The notes beneath the pieces were generated by a model. The model searched no databases. It saw nothing but the letters and a program-made list of their open reading frames with translations, and was not told the DNA's origin. Shown one piece after another: positions 46,413-55,594 of a DNA stretch of 64,000 nucleotides. Source of the stretch: Ruminiclostridium hungatei (lineage in GTDB: Bacteria > Bacillota > Clostridia > Acetivibrionales > DSM-1351); NCBI RefSeq assembly GCF_002051585.1, contig NZ_MZGX01000001.1:186001-250000 (forward strand). Reading direction: 5' to 3'. The position numbers were made by a program, and so were the translations under genes. How positions within the stretch are numbered: the stretch's first letter is position 1; each line of letters begins with the position of its first letter.

Positions 46413-46459
46413 GAGCTCGGGAGTGTGATAAAACATCATGCTCCCGGGCTCTTTTTTTG
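46413..46459 (+). terminator. Strong intrinsic terminator
   Basis: GAGCTCGGGAG and CTCCCGGGCTC pair and are followed by TTTTTTT, closing the DUF881 operon. Confidence 0.9.
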
Positions 46460-46542
46460 TTCTCAAATACACAGAAAGCTTATATAAATAAATATGAATA
46501 TTTTTTTATAATGCACTAATTACGTCAATGGGGGTAATTGAA

Positions 46543-47469
46543 TTGAGGATAAAAAAGATAATGGCCATATTTGCAGTATTGATTATATGTGCTCTGCTAT
46601 TTGATTATTTTGTTATACACAAGGACAGTACGGGCATAAATTCAGGACTGTCCGACCTGGGAGGCGTATACAGTGCCAGCAGCAGGAATGTTGACTATTC
46701 CACGGAGCTGACAGGCAAGGTTATAGACGAAGTAAGTTCCGCCATGGAAGACGATTCCTCCAGGCAGACAGTATTTTCCTACGAGCAGAAAAGGTGCTGG
46801 GGAATTTCACGCCAGCCCAACGGCCAGACTCCCAGAGCCGATCCGGGTGCTGATGACATACTTAAAAAATATGGAGGAAAATACGTGGGAGATGTAACCA
46901 GGAACATCATTTACCTGACCTTTGATGAAGGGTATGAAAACGGCTATACCTCCAAAATTCTGGACACTCTCAGGGAGAATAACGTGAAAGCCGCATTCTT
47001 TATTACAGGCCCGTATCTGAATGAGCATCAGGATTTGGTCAGAAGAATGGTAGAGGAGGGCCATACTGTGGGCAACCATACCATCCATCATCCAAGCCTG
47101 CCTGAAAAGGATGATTCTCAGATAGAGGAAGAAGTCCTTGGTCTGGAAAGAGCCTTTTCAGAAAAATTCGGTGCAAAGATGAAATTCCTCCGTCCACCCA
47201 AGGGGGAGTACAGTGAACGCAGTCTGAGCATCACAAGCAAGCTCGGCTACTGCAACCTCTTTTGGAGCTTTGCGTATGATGACTGGCACAGGGATAAAAT
47301 ACGCGGGCCTGAATATGCGTATAAAAAGGTTATAAGCAATCTGCATAACGGAGAAATATTACTGCTGCATGCTGTATCAAAAGACAATGCAGATGCACTG
47401 GACATGATAATAAAGGGCTGCAGGGCAAGCGGCTTTGAATTCGGAAATGTGGAAGAACTGGCAGATTGA
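46543..47469 (+). CDS. pdaA: PdaA-type peptidoglycan N-acetylmuramic acid deacetylase
   Basis: I choose the TTG at 46543 (MRIKKIMAIFAVLIICALLF), as GGGGGTAA lies 7 nt upstream and the ATG at 46528 has no ribosome site. Residues 5-25 form a membrane anchor. The NodB domain has TFDEGYENGYTSKIL (residue about 125, the PdaA variant of TFDDGP), NHTIHHPSLP zinc histidines (about 177), RPPKGEYSERSL and LLLHAVSKDNADAL. PdaA makes muramic-delta-lactam in spore cortex, so the host is a spore-former. The next sporulation genes follow. Confidence 0.9.
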   Translation: MRIKKIMAIFAVLIICALLFDYFVIHKDSTGINSGLSDLGGVYSASSRNVDYSTELTGKVIDEVSSAMEDDSSRQTVFSYEQKRCWGISRQPNGQTPRADPGADDILKKYGGKYVGDVTRNIIYLTFDEGYENGYTSKILDTLRENNVKAAFFITGPYLNEHQDLVRRMVEEGHTVGNHTIHHPSLPEKDDSQIEEEVLGLERAFSEKFGAKMKFLRPPKGEYSERSLSITSKLGYCNLFWSFAYDDWHRDKIRGPEYAYKKVISNLHNGEILLLHAVSKDNADALDMIIKGCRASGFEFGNVEELAD

Positions 47470-47530
47470 GTGCGAAGTACATAGCTGCTTTAAAATTTTA
47501 GGTTCTACTGTAAAGAGAGGCAGGAATCCC

Positions 47531-47875
47531 ATGAAAGGTAAAGCTTTGCACAAGGGAAAGAATATGGCGGGGGCAGGGAAAAAGGATAAAAAGCTGAAAC
47601 CGGTGAAAAAACCCAACCTTAAGGAAAGAGTCACCGAGGTGCTGGAGCTCCCGAAGGAAATAGTTCTGAACATGCCCAAGCTGACCATGCTGGGCAACGG
47701 AGATCTGATTGTTGAAAACTATAAGGGTATTTTGGAATACGACGAAGGAATCATAAGGCTGAACACAGCTTCCGGAATCATCAGGGTAACCGGAGCAGAC
47801 ATTTACATAAAAGAAATAACAATGGAAAGCATTATGATTTTCGGGAATATTCAATCACTGGAATTTACGAAATAA
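47531..47875 (+). CDS. yqfC: Sporulation protein YqfC
   Basis: The ATG at 47531 follows AGGAA; a longer frame overlaps the pdaA end and was rejected. The 114-aa protein begins with a basic leader and then VTEVLELPKEIVLNMPKLTM and YDEGIIRLNTASGIIRVTGA, the YqfC family signature. It precedes yqfD, as in Bacillus and Clostridia, where both are sporulation genes. Confidence 0.9.
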   Translation: MKGKALHKGKNMAGAGKKDKKLKPVKKPNLKERVTEVLELPKEIVLNMPKLTMLGNGDLIVENYKGILEYDEGIIRLNTASGIIRVTGADIYIKEITMESIMIFGNIQSLEFTK

Positions 47876-47943
47876 ACGGATTTACCACTATTTGCTTGCG
47901 TGCGGACAATTTGCAGCCGGTTGGTGCGCAGATAGGAGAATAC

Positions 47944-49140
47944 ATGTTAATTTGGAGATTATGGAATTATATAAACGGATATGTTATTATTATTGTTGAA
48001 GGATACTTTTTGGAAAAGTTTATTAACATATGTACCCATAGAAATATACGCCTATGGAATGTAAAGTGGCAGAAGAACAGCAGGGTGTCCATGAAGCTCA
48101 GCATTGCCGATTACAAGCAGATAAGGCCTGTTGTCAGAAAGACCCGCTGCAAGGTACATATAACAAAACGAAAAGGAGTTCCCTTCATTTTAAACAGGTA
48201 TAGAAACCGGAAGGCTTTTGTAATAGGCTCGGTTGTTTGTATAATTGCCTTTTTCCTGATATCCTCCTTTGTATGGGATATATCGGTATACGGAAACACA
48301 AATGTATCAACGGAATCCATACTTGAAAGATTAAAGGAAAATGGTATAGAAAACGGCGTCCTGAAATTCAAAGTCAATACCGATGAGGTTGCTGAAAACA
48401 TGATGCTGCAAATAAACGACCTGGCCAGGATAAGCGTGGTACTTAAAGGAACCAGGGTTTATGTGGACGTTACGGAAAGGACCAAGCCTCCCGTATTGAT
48501 TGACAGGCGTATTCCATGTAATATAGTGGCCGCCAGGGATGGAGTCATTTATTCCATAGTGGCCAAGGAAGGACTTGAAACCGTAAAAGTTGGTGATACT
48601 GTTACGAAGGGCCAGTTGCTGATTACAGGGAAAATAGACAATGTCAAAAATCCTGAACTGCCTCCGCTGATTGTGCATTCAATCGGAAGCGTGAAGGCCA
48701 GAACCTGGTATGAAGCAACTGCAAAAGTGGAACAAAACCTGGTGACGGCAAAAAGGACGGGTATGAAAAAGGAACAATACTCCCTTATTTTGTTTTCAAG
48801 AAAATTCAAATTATTTCATGGAAAGATTCCATATAATAATTCTGAACATGTGGAAGTTAAAAAAAAGCTGACCCTTGGAGCAAACTTTGCTCTGCCTTTT
48901 GAAATGCTGGTAGACGAGTATTATGAATATGAGCTTGAAAACAATAAGATAGACGTGGCCACCGCAAAGAAGCTGGCCTCGGAAAAGGCGGTTGAACTGG
49001 CGCAAAAACAGATTCCCATGCATGCAGAAGTGCTTAAGAAAAACATAGTGGAATACGAGGACGAGAATGGCAAAGCGGTCAGAGCAATAATAGAATGTAT
49101 AGAGGATATAGGAATTACACAGGAGATTGGAGGAATGTGA
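47944..49140 (+). CDS. yqfD: Sporulation protein YqfD
   Basis: The ATG at 47944 (MLIWRLWNYINGYVIIIVEG) follows TAGGAGA; the upstream frame was not used. The 398-aa protein has one membrane segment (AFVIGSVVCIIAFFLISSFV, residues about 92-111), a POTRA-like domain (ISVYGNTNVSTESILERLKE) and a C-terminal beta domain. YqfD is a forespore/mother-cell sporulation protein. phoH follows after 3 nt. Confidence 0.92.
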   Translation: MLIWRLWNYINGYVIIIVEGYFLEKFINICTHRNIRLWNVKWQKNSRVSMKLSIADYKQIRPVVRKTRCKVHITKRKGVPFILNRYRNRKAFVIGSVVCIIAFFLISSFVWDISVYGNTNVSTESILERLKENGIENGVLKFKVNTDEVAENMMLQINDLARISVVLKGTRVYVDVTERTKPPVLIDRRIPCNIVAARDGVIYSIVAKEGLETVKVGDTVTKGQLLITGKIDNVKNPELPPLIVHSIGSVKARTWYEATAKVEQNLVTAKRTGMKKEQYSLILFSRKFKLFHGKIPYNNSEHVEVKKKLTLGANFALPFEMLVDEYYEYELENNKIDVATAKKLASEKAVELAQKQIPMHAEVLKKNIVEYEDENGKAVRAIIECIEDIGITQEIGGM

Positions 49141-49143
49141 TAC

Positions 49144-50121
49144 TTGGCTGACATTACAGAGAAGAGCATAGATTTTTACAGTATAGAGTACGCAATGAAT
49201 ATTTTCGGAAATTATGACGAAAATATCAAGATTATAGAAGACGCCTTCCAGGTGAAGGTGCTTACCAGAGGAACCTCCATTGCAATAAGCGGGGAGGCCG
49301 GGAATGTTGAGAAGGCTGAAATAATAGTGACAAAGCTTTTAAACATTGCAAAGCAGGGAGAATCCATAACAAGACAAAATGTTTTATACCTGGTTGGCCT
49401 TACAAATGAAAATAAGATAGAAAAGGCTGATGAAATCATACAGGACTATGTCTGCCTTACAGCAAAAGGAAAGCAGATTAAGTATAAAACCCATGGACAA
49501 AAGCTGTATTTTAATGCCATAAAGAAAAATGACATAGTATTTGGTATAGGGCCTGCAGGAACAGGAAAAACCTTTCTGGCAGTTGCAATGGCTGTCACGG
49601 CCTTCAGAAACAAGGAGGTTGACAGGATTATCCTCACAAGGCCGGCGGTGGAAGCAGGTGAAAAGCTTGGCTTTCTCCCGGGGGATCTTCAAAACAAGGT
49701 TGACCCGTATTTGAGGCCATTATACGACGGCCTGTACGAAATAATGGGTGCCGACCTGTATATGAAATACCTTGAAAGAGGCATGATCGAGATAGCGCCT
49801 CTGGCATATATGAGAGGAAGAACTCTTGACAATTCCTTCATTATTCTTGACGAGGCTCAGAATACAACTCCTGAACAGATGAAGATGTTCCTTACCAGGA
49901 TAGGCTTCAATTCCAAAGCTGTCATAACCGGAGACATAACCCAGGTGGATTTGCCGGGAGACAAAAAGTCTGGTCTCAGGGAAGTTACCGGCATATTAAA
50001 GGATGTGGACGGCATAGAATTTGTTTACCTCACCGAAAAGGACGTTGTAAGACATGAGCTTGTACAGAAAATAATTGTTGCATATGATAAACATGATAAT
50101 AAAAGCAGCACAAAGCCCTAG
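49144..50121 (+). CDS. phoH: PhoH-like ATPase
   Basis: The TTG start (49144) is 3 nt after the yqfD stop. Residues about 35-75 are a KH-like domain; 136-143 are Walker A (GPAGTGKT); 168-192 are RPAVEAGEKLGFLPGDLQNK; 232-240 are Walker B (FIILDEAQN). It resembles the RNA helicase-like ATPases of the PhoH/YlaK family linked to YbeY and ribosome maturation. The 325-aa length is usual. Confidence 0.93.
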   Translation: MADITEKSIDFYSIEYAMNIFGNYDENIKIIEDAFQVKVLTRGTSIAISGEAGNVEKAEIIVTKLLNIAKQGESITRQNVLYLVGLTNENKIEKADEIIQDYVCLTAKGKQIKYKTHGQKLYFNAIKKNDIVFGIGPAGTGKTFLAVAMAVTAFRNKEVDRIILTRPAVEAGEKLGFLPGDLQNKVDPYLRPLYDGLYEIMGADLYMKYLERGMIEIAPLAYMRGRTLDNSFIILDEAQNTTPEQMKMFLTRIGFNSKAVITGDITQVDLPGDKKSGLREVTGILKDVDGIEFVYLTEKDVVRHELVQKIIVAYDKHDNKSSTKP

Positions 50122-50197
50122 CCGGACAGTATTTTGTCCCGCTGAACGAAAAGAGCACGAAAACAAGTGGTAGTGGATTTTTCTGGGGGATAAGCAA

Positions 50198-52468
50198 ATG
50201 AAGAAAAATAAGAAGAACAGCAGCAAACTTAAAAGGATTGCCCGGAATATTAATGTTCAAAGAATATTTCTGGTAATGGTCACGGTTATAATAGCATTTC
50301 TGATTATTGAATCAGGTGCTCAGCCCACAAAATACAAATTGAGCGTGGGAGAGGTTTCACGCTATGATATTACCGCGCCAAGGGACATTGTAAACGAGGT
50401 CCTTACAGAGCAGAACAGAATAGCTGCCATGGAAAACGTACAGCCTGTTACAAAGGAAGACACAAAAGCCTTTGGTGAAGTGTTTTATAAAAAGGATGAT
50501 TTTTTCAAGGCTGTCAGCAGTGCCAGGTCAGGCGTTGATAAATATTTAAAAGACATGGGAGTGTCGGCAAAGGATGAGAATTTTTCTCAATACCTGAAGG
50601 ATGCCCAGAACAGTGCTCTTTCATCCTTTTCGGCACAGATAAAAGGGCAGGGCATCAACCTGTCCCAGGATCAGATGAGCTATCTCATAAACAAGGCCGC
50701 CGACAGCGACCTGGAAACCTTTGAGGAGCTGACCCGTCAGCTTATTTCAGAATCCATGGCCGAAGAGGTTACCGAAAGCAATCTTGCATTGCATTTACAT
50801 AGATTGCAGAACAGCTACCAGAGCGAGCAGGGTATAAGCCAGGAATTGAAGAACATAGGAGAACTGCTTGTCAGAAGCATTCTGAAGCCAAACAGGGTCA
50901 TTGATGCCGAGGCTACCGCAAAGAAGAAAGAAGAAGCCTATAATGACAATGCCAATATTGTTAAAATAAAAAAGGAATCCAGGATACTAAGCTTCGGAGA
51001 CATAGTTTCGGCTGACAAGCTAAAGCTGCTGGAAGAGCTGAACCTGCTTGAAACAAACGGGAGGTACGACTATCTGTTTTCAACAGGCATCATGTTTGTG
51101 ATACTGTTTCTTACCGTACTGACGGCGCTGTTTCTGAAAAAGTATAACAGGGAGAGCTACAACAGACGGAAAGATATACTTTTAATATGCCTGATTGTTA
51201 CTATTATCCTGGTATTGGCCCGGTATCTGGTTGTTTTTTATGACGGTCTGGTAATACCTATATTTGTGGGAACCATGCTGGTTGCTACTCTGGTGAATGT
51301 TGAAACAGCGGTTGTCATAAACTGTGTATTAGCCGTGGGCATTTCAATAATGTCCAAGGGAGATTATAAATTCCTGTACATGGGACTGGTTTGCGGGGTT
51401 ATTTCAGCCTTCATGGTATCAAAGGCAAATCAGCGCAGCAGGATGTCAATGAACGGAGTACTGCTGGGCTTTATAAATGTAGCCTTTATTGTATGCCTGG
51501 ATTTTATAAACAGAAGTGATTCAAGGTCCATTCTCACCGACAGCATTGTAGTCTTTTTGAACGGTTTTGTCTCAATGATTCTCACCATTGGATTTCTGCC
51601 GTTTCTGGAGAGCGCATTTAATATAGTAACACCCTTGAAGCTGCTGGAGTTGTCCGATCCCAACCACCCCTTGCTGAAAAAGCTGTTAATAGAAGCTCCG
51701 GGAACCTATCATCACAGTCTTATGGTGGGTAACCTGGCTGAAATAGCTACCGAGGATCTGGGCGGAAATGCCTTGCTGGCAAGAACAGGGGCGTATTTTC
51801 ATGATGTTGGCAAGCTCAAAAGACCTGACTTTTTCAAGGAAAACCAACTGACTGAAAATCCTCATGACAGGATGACTCCGCATCTCAGCACCCTTGTCAT
51901 TACCTCACATACCAAGGATGGTCTGGATATAGCCGCCAAATACAAGCTTCCCCAAGTCATACTGGATATTATCAAACAGCATCATGGAACCACGCTGGTA
52001 GCTTATTTTTACCACAAAGCCCTTAAAGCCGCTGAAGGTGAGGCGGAGGTAAAGCAGCAGGAATTCAGGTACGAAGGCCCGAAGCCACAGTCCAGGGAGG
52101 CTGCCGTAGTAATGCTGGCAGATTCTGTGGAAGCGGCCGTAAGATCCATGACTGACAAAACAGAGGCTAAGATAGAAGCACTGATAAGAAAAATAATAAA
52201 GGATAAGCTGGATGACGGTCAACTGGATAACTGCCGGCTGACTCTGAACGACCTGGATATGGTTGCAGGTTCCTTTATGCGGGTATTAAGCGGATATTTT
52301 CATGCAAGGGAACAATACCCTGAAATAAAGGAAGCTATGGCTGGAGAAAATAACAGGCATATGGACAGGGCACCGGAACAAAGCTCCTCCGTTGAAGCGG
52401 CAGATTCCTCTGCTTCGACCCGTGACACGGAACCCGGGGCAGCGAGGGAAGCGGAGAGACCCAGATAA
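50198..52468 (+). CDS. pgpH: 7TM-HD cyclic-di-AMP phosphodiesterase PgpH (YqfF)
   Basis: The 756-aa protein has a first membrane segment (VMVTVIIAFLIIESG), an extracellular domain (about 45-280), seven membrane helices (about 290-475, e.g. FVILFLTVLTALFL-type segments) and a cytosolic HD domain. The metal ligands are in YHHSLMVGNLAEIA (about 504), YFHDVGKLKRPDFF (about 533) and QHHGTTLVAYFYHKAL. PgpH degrades c-di-AMP. The acidic C-tail overlaps an alternative frame. Confidence 0.94.
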   Translation: MKKNKKNSSKLKRIARNINVQRIFLVMVTVIIAFLIIESGAQPTKYKLSVGEVSRYDITAPRDIVNEVLTEQNRIAAMENVQPVTKEDTKAFGEVFYKKDDFFKAVSSARSGVDKYLKDMGVSAKDENFSQYLKDAQNSALSSFSAQIKGQGINLSQDQMSYLINKAADSDLETFEELTRQLISESMAEEVTESNLALHLHRLQNSYQSEQGISQELKNIGELLVRSILKPNRVIDAEATAKKKEEAYNDNANIVKIKKESRILSFGDIVSADKLKLLEELNLLETNGRYDYLFSTGIMFVILFLTVLTALFLKKYNRESYNRRKDILLICLIVTIILVLARYLVVFYDGLVIPIFVGTMLVATLVNVETAVVINCVLAVGISIMSKGDYKFLYMGLVCGVISAFMVSKANQRSRMSMNGVLLGFINVAFIVCLDFINRSDSRSILTDSIVVFLNGFVSMILTIGFLPFLESAFNIVTPLKLLELSDPNHPLLKKLLIEAPGTYHHSLMVGNLAEIATEDLGGNALLARTGAYFHDVGKLKRPDFFKENQLTENPHDRMTPHLSTLVITSHTKDGLDIAAKYKLPQVILDIIKQHHGTTLVAYFYHKALKAAEGEAEVKQQEFRYEGPKPQSREAAVVMLADSVEAAVRSMTDKTEAKIEALIRKIIKDKLDDGQLDNCRLTLNDLDMVAGSFMRVLSGYFHAREQYPEIKEAMAGENNRHMDRAPEQSSSVEAADSSASTRDTEPGAAREAERPR

Positions 52469-52502
52469 AACAAAGGAAGATTTGAAAAGGAGAAAGCAGG
52501 TT

Positions 52503-52991
52503 TTGATAATAATTGAAAATGAGCAGGATAAGGTTGATATTACAGAAACTATGAATAAATTGATTGAAGATACCATAGAGCGTTGTATGAAGGCTGAAAA
52601 GCTGGACACCGCCTACGAGGTAAGTGTTTTAATAGTGGATGACCGGGAAATAAGGGCCATCAACAAGGAACACAGGGCCATAGACAAGGCCACGGATGTG
52701 CTTTCCTTTCCTATGGCGGAATTTGTCAAGGGCGAACTTGTTTCGGACGAAGGCGATTATGATCCGGAGTTTGATGAATTGATGCTGGGTGATATAATTA
52801 TATCTGCTGAAACTGCAAAAAGGCAGTCACAGGAGTACGGACACAGCTTTGAAAGAGAACTGGCCTTTTTGACGGCACATTCCTGCTTCCATCTGCTGGG
52901 CTATGACCACATGGAAGAGGATGAGGAAAAAATCATGATAGGCAAGCAGGAAAGTGTACTTTGTCAGATGGGCTTGATGAGAGGTGTTTGA
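52503..52991 (+). CDS. ybeY: Endoribonuclease YbeY
   Basis: The TTG at 52503 (MIIIENEQDKVDITETMNK) follows AGGAGAAAG and gives the normal 162 aa; a frame starting at 52392 runs inside pgpH and was rejected. The zinc motif HSCFHLLGYDH lies near residues 126-136, and KATDVLSFPM is the family signature. YbeY matures 16S rRNA 3' ends. Confidence 0.93.
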   Translation: MIIIENEQDKVDITETMNKLIEDTIERCMKAEKLDTAYEVSVLIVDDREIRAINKEHRAIDKATDVLSFPMAEFVKGELVSDEGDYDPEFDELMLGDIIISAETAKRQSQEYGHSFERELAFLTAHSCFHLLGYDHMEEDEEKIMIGKQESVLCQMGLMRGV

Positions 52992-53032
52992 TTTAGCTGC
53001 GTGAAATATAAATCGCAGATATGGAGAACTGT

Positions 53033-53419
53033 ATGAAAAATAGAAATCTGTTGGAGAGCTTTAAGAACGCTTTTCAGGGCGTGTGGCATACTTTGGTGAA
53101 TGAAAAGAATATGAAAATCCATCTGGCTGCTGCTGCAATGGTGATTATAGTTGCTCTCTGGCTGGGAGTAAGCAAAATAGAAATGACCGTACTGTGTGTC
53201 ACAATTGCAATGGTTATTTGTTTTGAACTGATAAACACGGCTATGGAGGTCATGGTCAACATAATAGTTGATGTATATCATCCCAAGGCCAAAATAATCA
53301 AGGATGTATCAGCAGGCGCAGTTTTTGTATCGGCATTATTCAGTATTGCAGTTGGGGTAATAATCCTGGGAGATAAGCTCCTGATAAGGCTCCAGAGTTT
53401 GTATGGCCTTTTGAAATAA
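53033..53419 (+). CDS. dgkA: Diacylglycerol/undecaprenol kinase (DgkA)
   Basis: The ATG at 53033 (MKNRNLLESFKNAFQGVWHT) follows TGGAGA. Three membrane helices (IHLAAAAMVIIVALWLGV, TVLCVTIAMVICFELINTA, VSAGAVFVSALFSIAVGVII) carry the FELINTAMEVMVN active-site motif. In Firmicutes it phosphorylates undecaprenol. 128 aa. Confidence 0.93.
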   Translation: MKNRNLLESFKNAFQGVWHTLVNEKNMKIHLAAAAMVIIVALWLGVSKIEMTVLCVTIAMVICFELINTAMEVMVNIIVDVYHPKAKIIKDVSAGAVFVSALFSIAVGVIILGDKLLIRLQSLYGLLK

Positions 53420-53485
53420 GTGTCAGGCGTTTTTGCTCTACATACCGGCAGTATAGATGCTGGAAATATGGAAAGGACGTAATAT

Positions 53486-53878
53486 ATGATTACAGATGAA
53501 GCACTGATTGAGCAGGCCAGGCAGGCTATGACAAATGCATATGTACCATATTCAAAATTCCATGTGGGGGCTGCCCTGCTTACAAAGACAGGAAAGGTAT
53601 ATACCGGCTGCAATGTGGAAATCGCCTCCTTTGGAGCAACTAACTGCGCCGAACGGACAGCGGTATGGAAGGCGGTATCTGAAGAAGGCAGGCTGGAGAT
53701 TGAGAAGATTGCAATAGTGAGTGATGATCCCGGCTACATATATCCCTGCGGTATATGCAGGCAGGTGCTTGCTGAATTTGCCGATGATGAGATGCAAATA
53801 ATAGCCACGAATAAAAGCGGAGAATACAGGGTTGTCCGGTTTGGAGACATCCTTCCCAATGCGTTCCGCAGCTTTTAA
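53486..53878 (+). CDS. cdd: Cytidine deaminase
   Basis: Zinc ligands C54, C88 and C91 and the catalytic E56 lie in NCAERTA and YPCGICRQV; this is the tetrameric three-Cys type. 130 aa. It salvages cytidine and deoxycytidine to uridine forms. AAGGACG precedes the ATG. Confidence 0.96.
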   Translation: MITDEALIEQARQAMTNAYVPYSKFHVGAALLTKTGKVYTGCNVEIASFGATNCAERTAVWKAVSEEGRLEIEKIAIVSDDPGYIYPCGICRQVLAEFADDEMQIIATNKSGEYRVVRFGDILPNAFRSF

Positions 53879-53908
53879 ATATAAATTACCATTTTTGGAG
53901 GATATATA

Positions 53909-54805
53909 ATGTCGTTTAAGTCAGGTTTTGTTTCAGTAATAGGAAGACCAAATGTAGGAAAATCAACGCTGTTGAATGCCTTGACAGGGCAGAAAATAGC
54001 TATAATGTCCGATAAGCCTCAGACCACAAGGAATACCATCAGAGGTGTAATCACAGAGGAGGAATACCAACTGGTGCTTATTGATACTCCGGGTATTCAC
54101 AAGCCAAAGACCAAGCTGGGGCAATATATGGTGAATGTGGCTTCCGAAACCATGAAGGAGGTAGATTTGATACTGTTTATTGCTGATGCCACAGAGTCTG
54201 CCGGAAATCTTGATACTGGCATAATTGAACAGCTAAAGCAGGCTAAAACACCGGTATTTCTTATTCTCAACAAGGTTGACATAGTAAGTAAGGACAAGCT
54301 TTTGTCCATCATAGAAAGCTACAGCGGCTTGATGGATTTCAAGGCGGTCATACCGGTATCAGCGCTGAAAAAGGACGGAACGGCTATAATCATAAAGGAA
54401 GCCTTGCAGTATATACCGGAGGGGCCCAGGTTTTTCTCGGAGGATACCTTGACTGACCAGCCTGAAAAGGTCATAGCTGCCGAAATGATAAGAGAAAAGG
54501 TGCTGCTGAACCTTGAAGATGAGGTGCCCCATGGTGTGGGTGTGGAGGTAATGTCCTTTAAGGAGCGGGAGGACGGTCTTATCAGCATTCAGGCTACAAT
54601 TTATTGTGAAAAGAACTCACATAAGGGAATCATAATTGGAAAGCAGGGCCAAATGCTCAAAAAGATAGGAAGTGCTTCCAGATATGAAATTGAGAGGTTA
54701 CTGGACACTAAAATATTCCTGGAATTATGGGTCAAGGTCAAGCCGGACTGGAGAAACAATGACGGCATGCTTAAAAATCTCGGTTATCAAAGCAAGAGAC
54801 AGTAA
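53909..54805 (+). CDS. era: GTPase Era
   Basis: G1 GRPNVGKS (12-19), G2 T-containing KPQTTRNTI, G3 DTPG (59-62) and G4 NKVD (121-124) are followed by a KH domain (GIIIGKQGQMLKKIG, about 242-256). 298 aa. Era binds 16S rRNA and helps assemble the 30S subunit. Confidence 0.97.
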   Translation: MSFKSGFVSVIGRPNVGKSTLLNALTGQKIAIMSDKPQTTRNTIRGVITEEEYQLVLIDTPGIHKPKTKLGQYMVNVASETMKEVDLILFIADATESAGNLDTGIIEQLKQAKTPVFLILNKVDIVSKDKLLSIIESYSGLMDFKAVIPVSALKKDGTAIIIKEALQYIPEGPRFFSEDTLTDQPEKVIAAEMIREKVLLNLEDEVPHGVGVEVMSFKEREDGLISIQATIYCEKNSHKGIIIGKQGQMLKKIGSASRYEIERLLDTKIFLELWVKVKPDWRNNDGMLKNLGYQSKRQ

Positions 54806-54824
54806 TTCGGGGGCTGAATAGCAA

Positions 54825-55568
54825 ATGGGTAATGTACATTATAAAGGCATTGTTATAAGAGAAGTGAATACGGGAGAGGCAGACAAGATAGTTACGGTTT
54901 TAACTGCGGAGGAGGGCAAGATTTCAGTTGCGGCAAAAAATGCGCGGCGTCCGAAAAACTCCTTGGGCGGCGGTACTCAGTTGCTGTGTTTCAGCGATTA
55001 TATGCTCTTTAAGGGCAAGGAACTTTACAATATGTCCTGCTGCGAGGTGATTGAGCCCAATTATGAAATCCGGAACGACATATACAAGCTCACCTACAGT
55101 TCGCATATTCTTGATCTGATTTCGGACAACGTTCAGGAGGGAGAGCCTTCAGAAGACATTCTGAAGCTTTTGCTGAATACGCTTTATGTTATTTCAAAAA
55201 CCGACCGTTCGCTGGAGCTGATAACCAGGGTTTTCGAGCTCAGGCTGATGGCCTTGCTGGGCTATGAGCCGCAGGTTTCCGGATGCATAAACTGCAATTC
55301 CATCCAGGATGAAAATATGTACTTTGATTTGGACAATTCGGGTATTGTATGCAAGGAATGTGTAAATCCTAACGGAAGAGTGATTCCCCTTTTACCGGGA
55401 ACAGTAAAGGCTTTGAAATATATTATGAAAATCAGTCCTCAGAAACTCTTCAGCTTTACCCTGTCACAGGAGTCGGTCAAGGAGCTGGGGATAATAGCAA
55501 AAGGCTATATAAAAGAGCATTTGGGAAAGGAATATAATAAACTGGATTATCTGAAACAGTTAATGTGA
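54825..55568 (+). CDS. recO: DNA repair protein RecO
   Basis: An N-terminal OB fold (KGIVIREVNTGEADKIVTVL, ARRPKNSLGGGTQLLCFSDY) is followed by a helical domain and a zinc site CINC...CKEC (about 152-180). 247 aa. RecO loads RecA with RecF and RecR. It is 19 nt after era, the usual pair. Confidence 0.95.
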   Translation: MGNVHYKGIVIREVNTGEADKIVTVLTAEEGKISVAAKNARRPKNSLGGGTQLLCFSDYMLFKGKELYNMSCCEVIEPNYEIRNDIYKLTYSSHILDLISDNVQEGEPSEDILKLLLNTLYVISKTDRSLELITRVFELRLMALLGYEPQVSGCINCNSIQDENMYFDLDNSGIVCKECVNPNGRVIPLLPGTVKALKYIMKISPQKLFSFTLSQESVKELGIIAKGYIKEHLGKEYNKLDYLKQLM

Positions 55569-55594
55569 TTAATAAAAAAACTCTGGAGTGATAT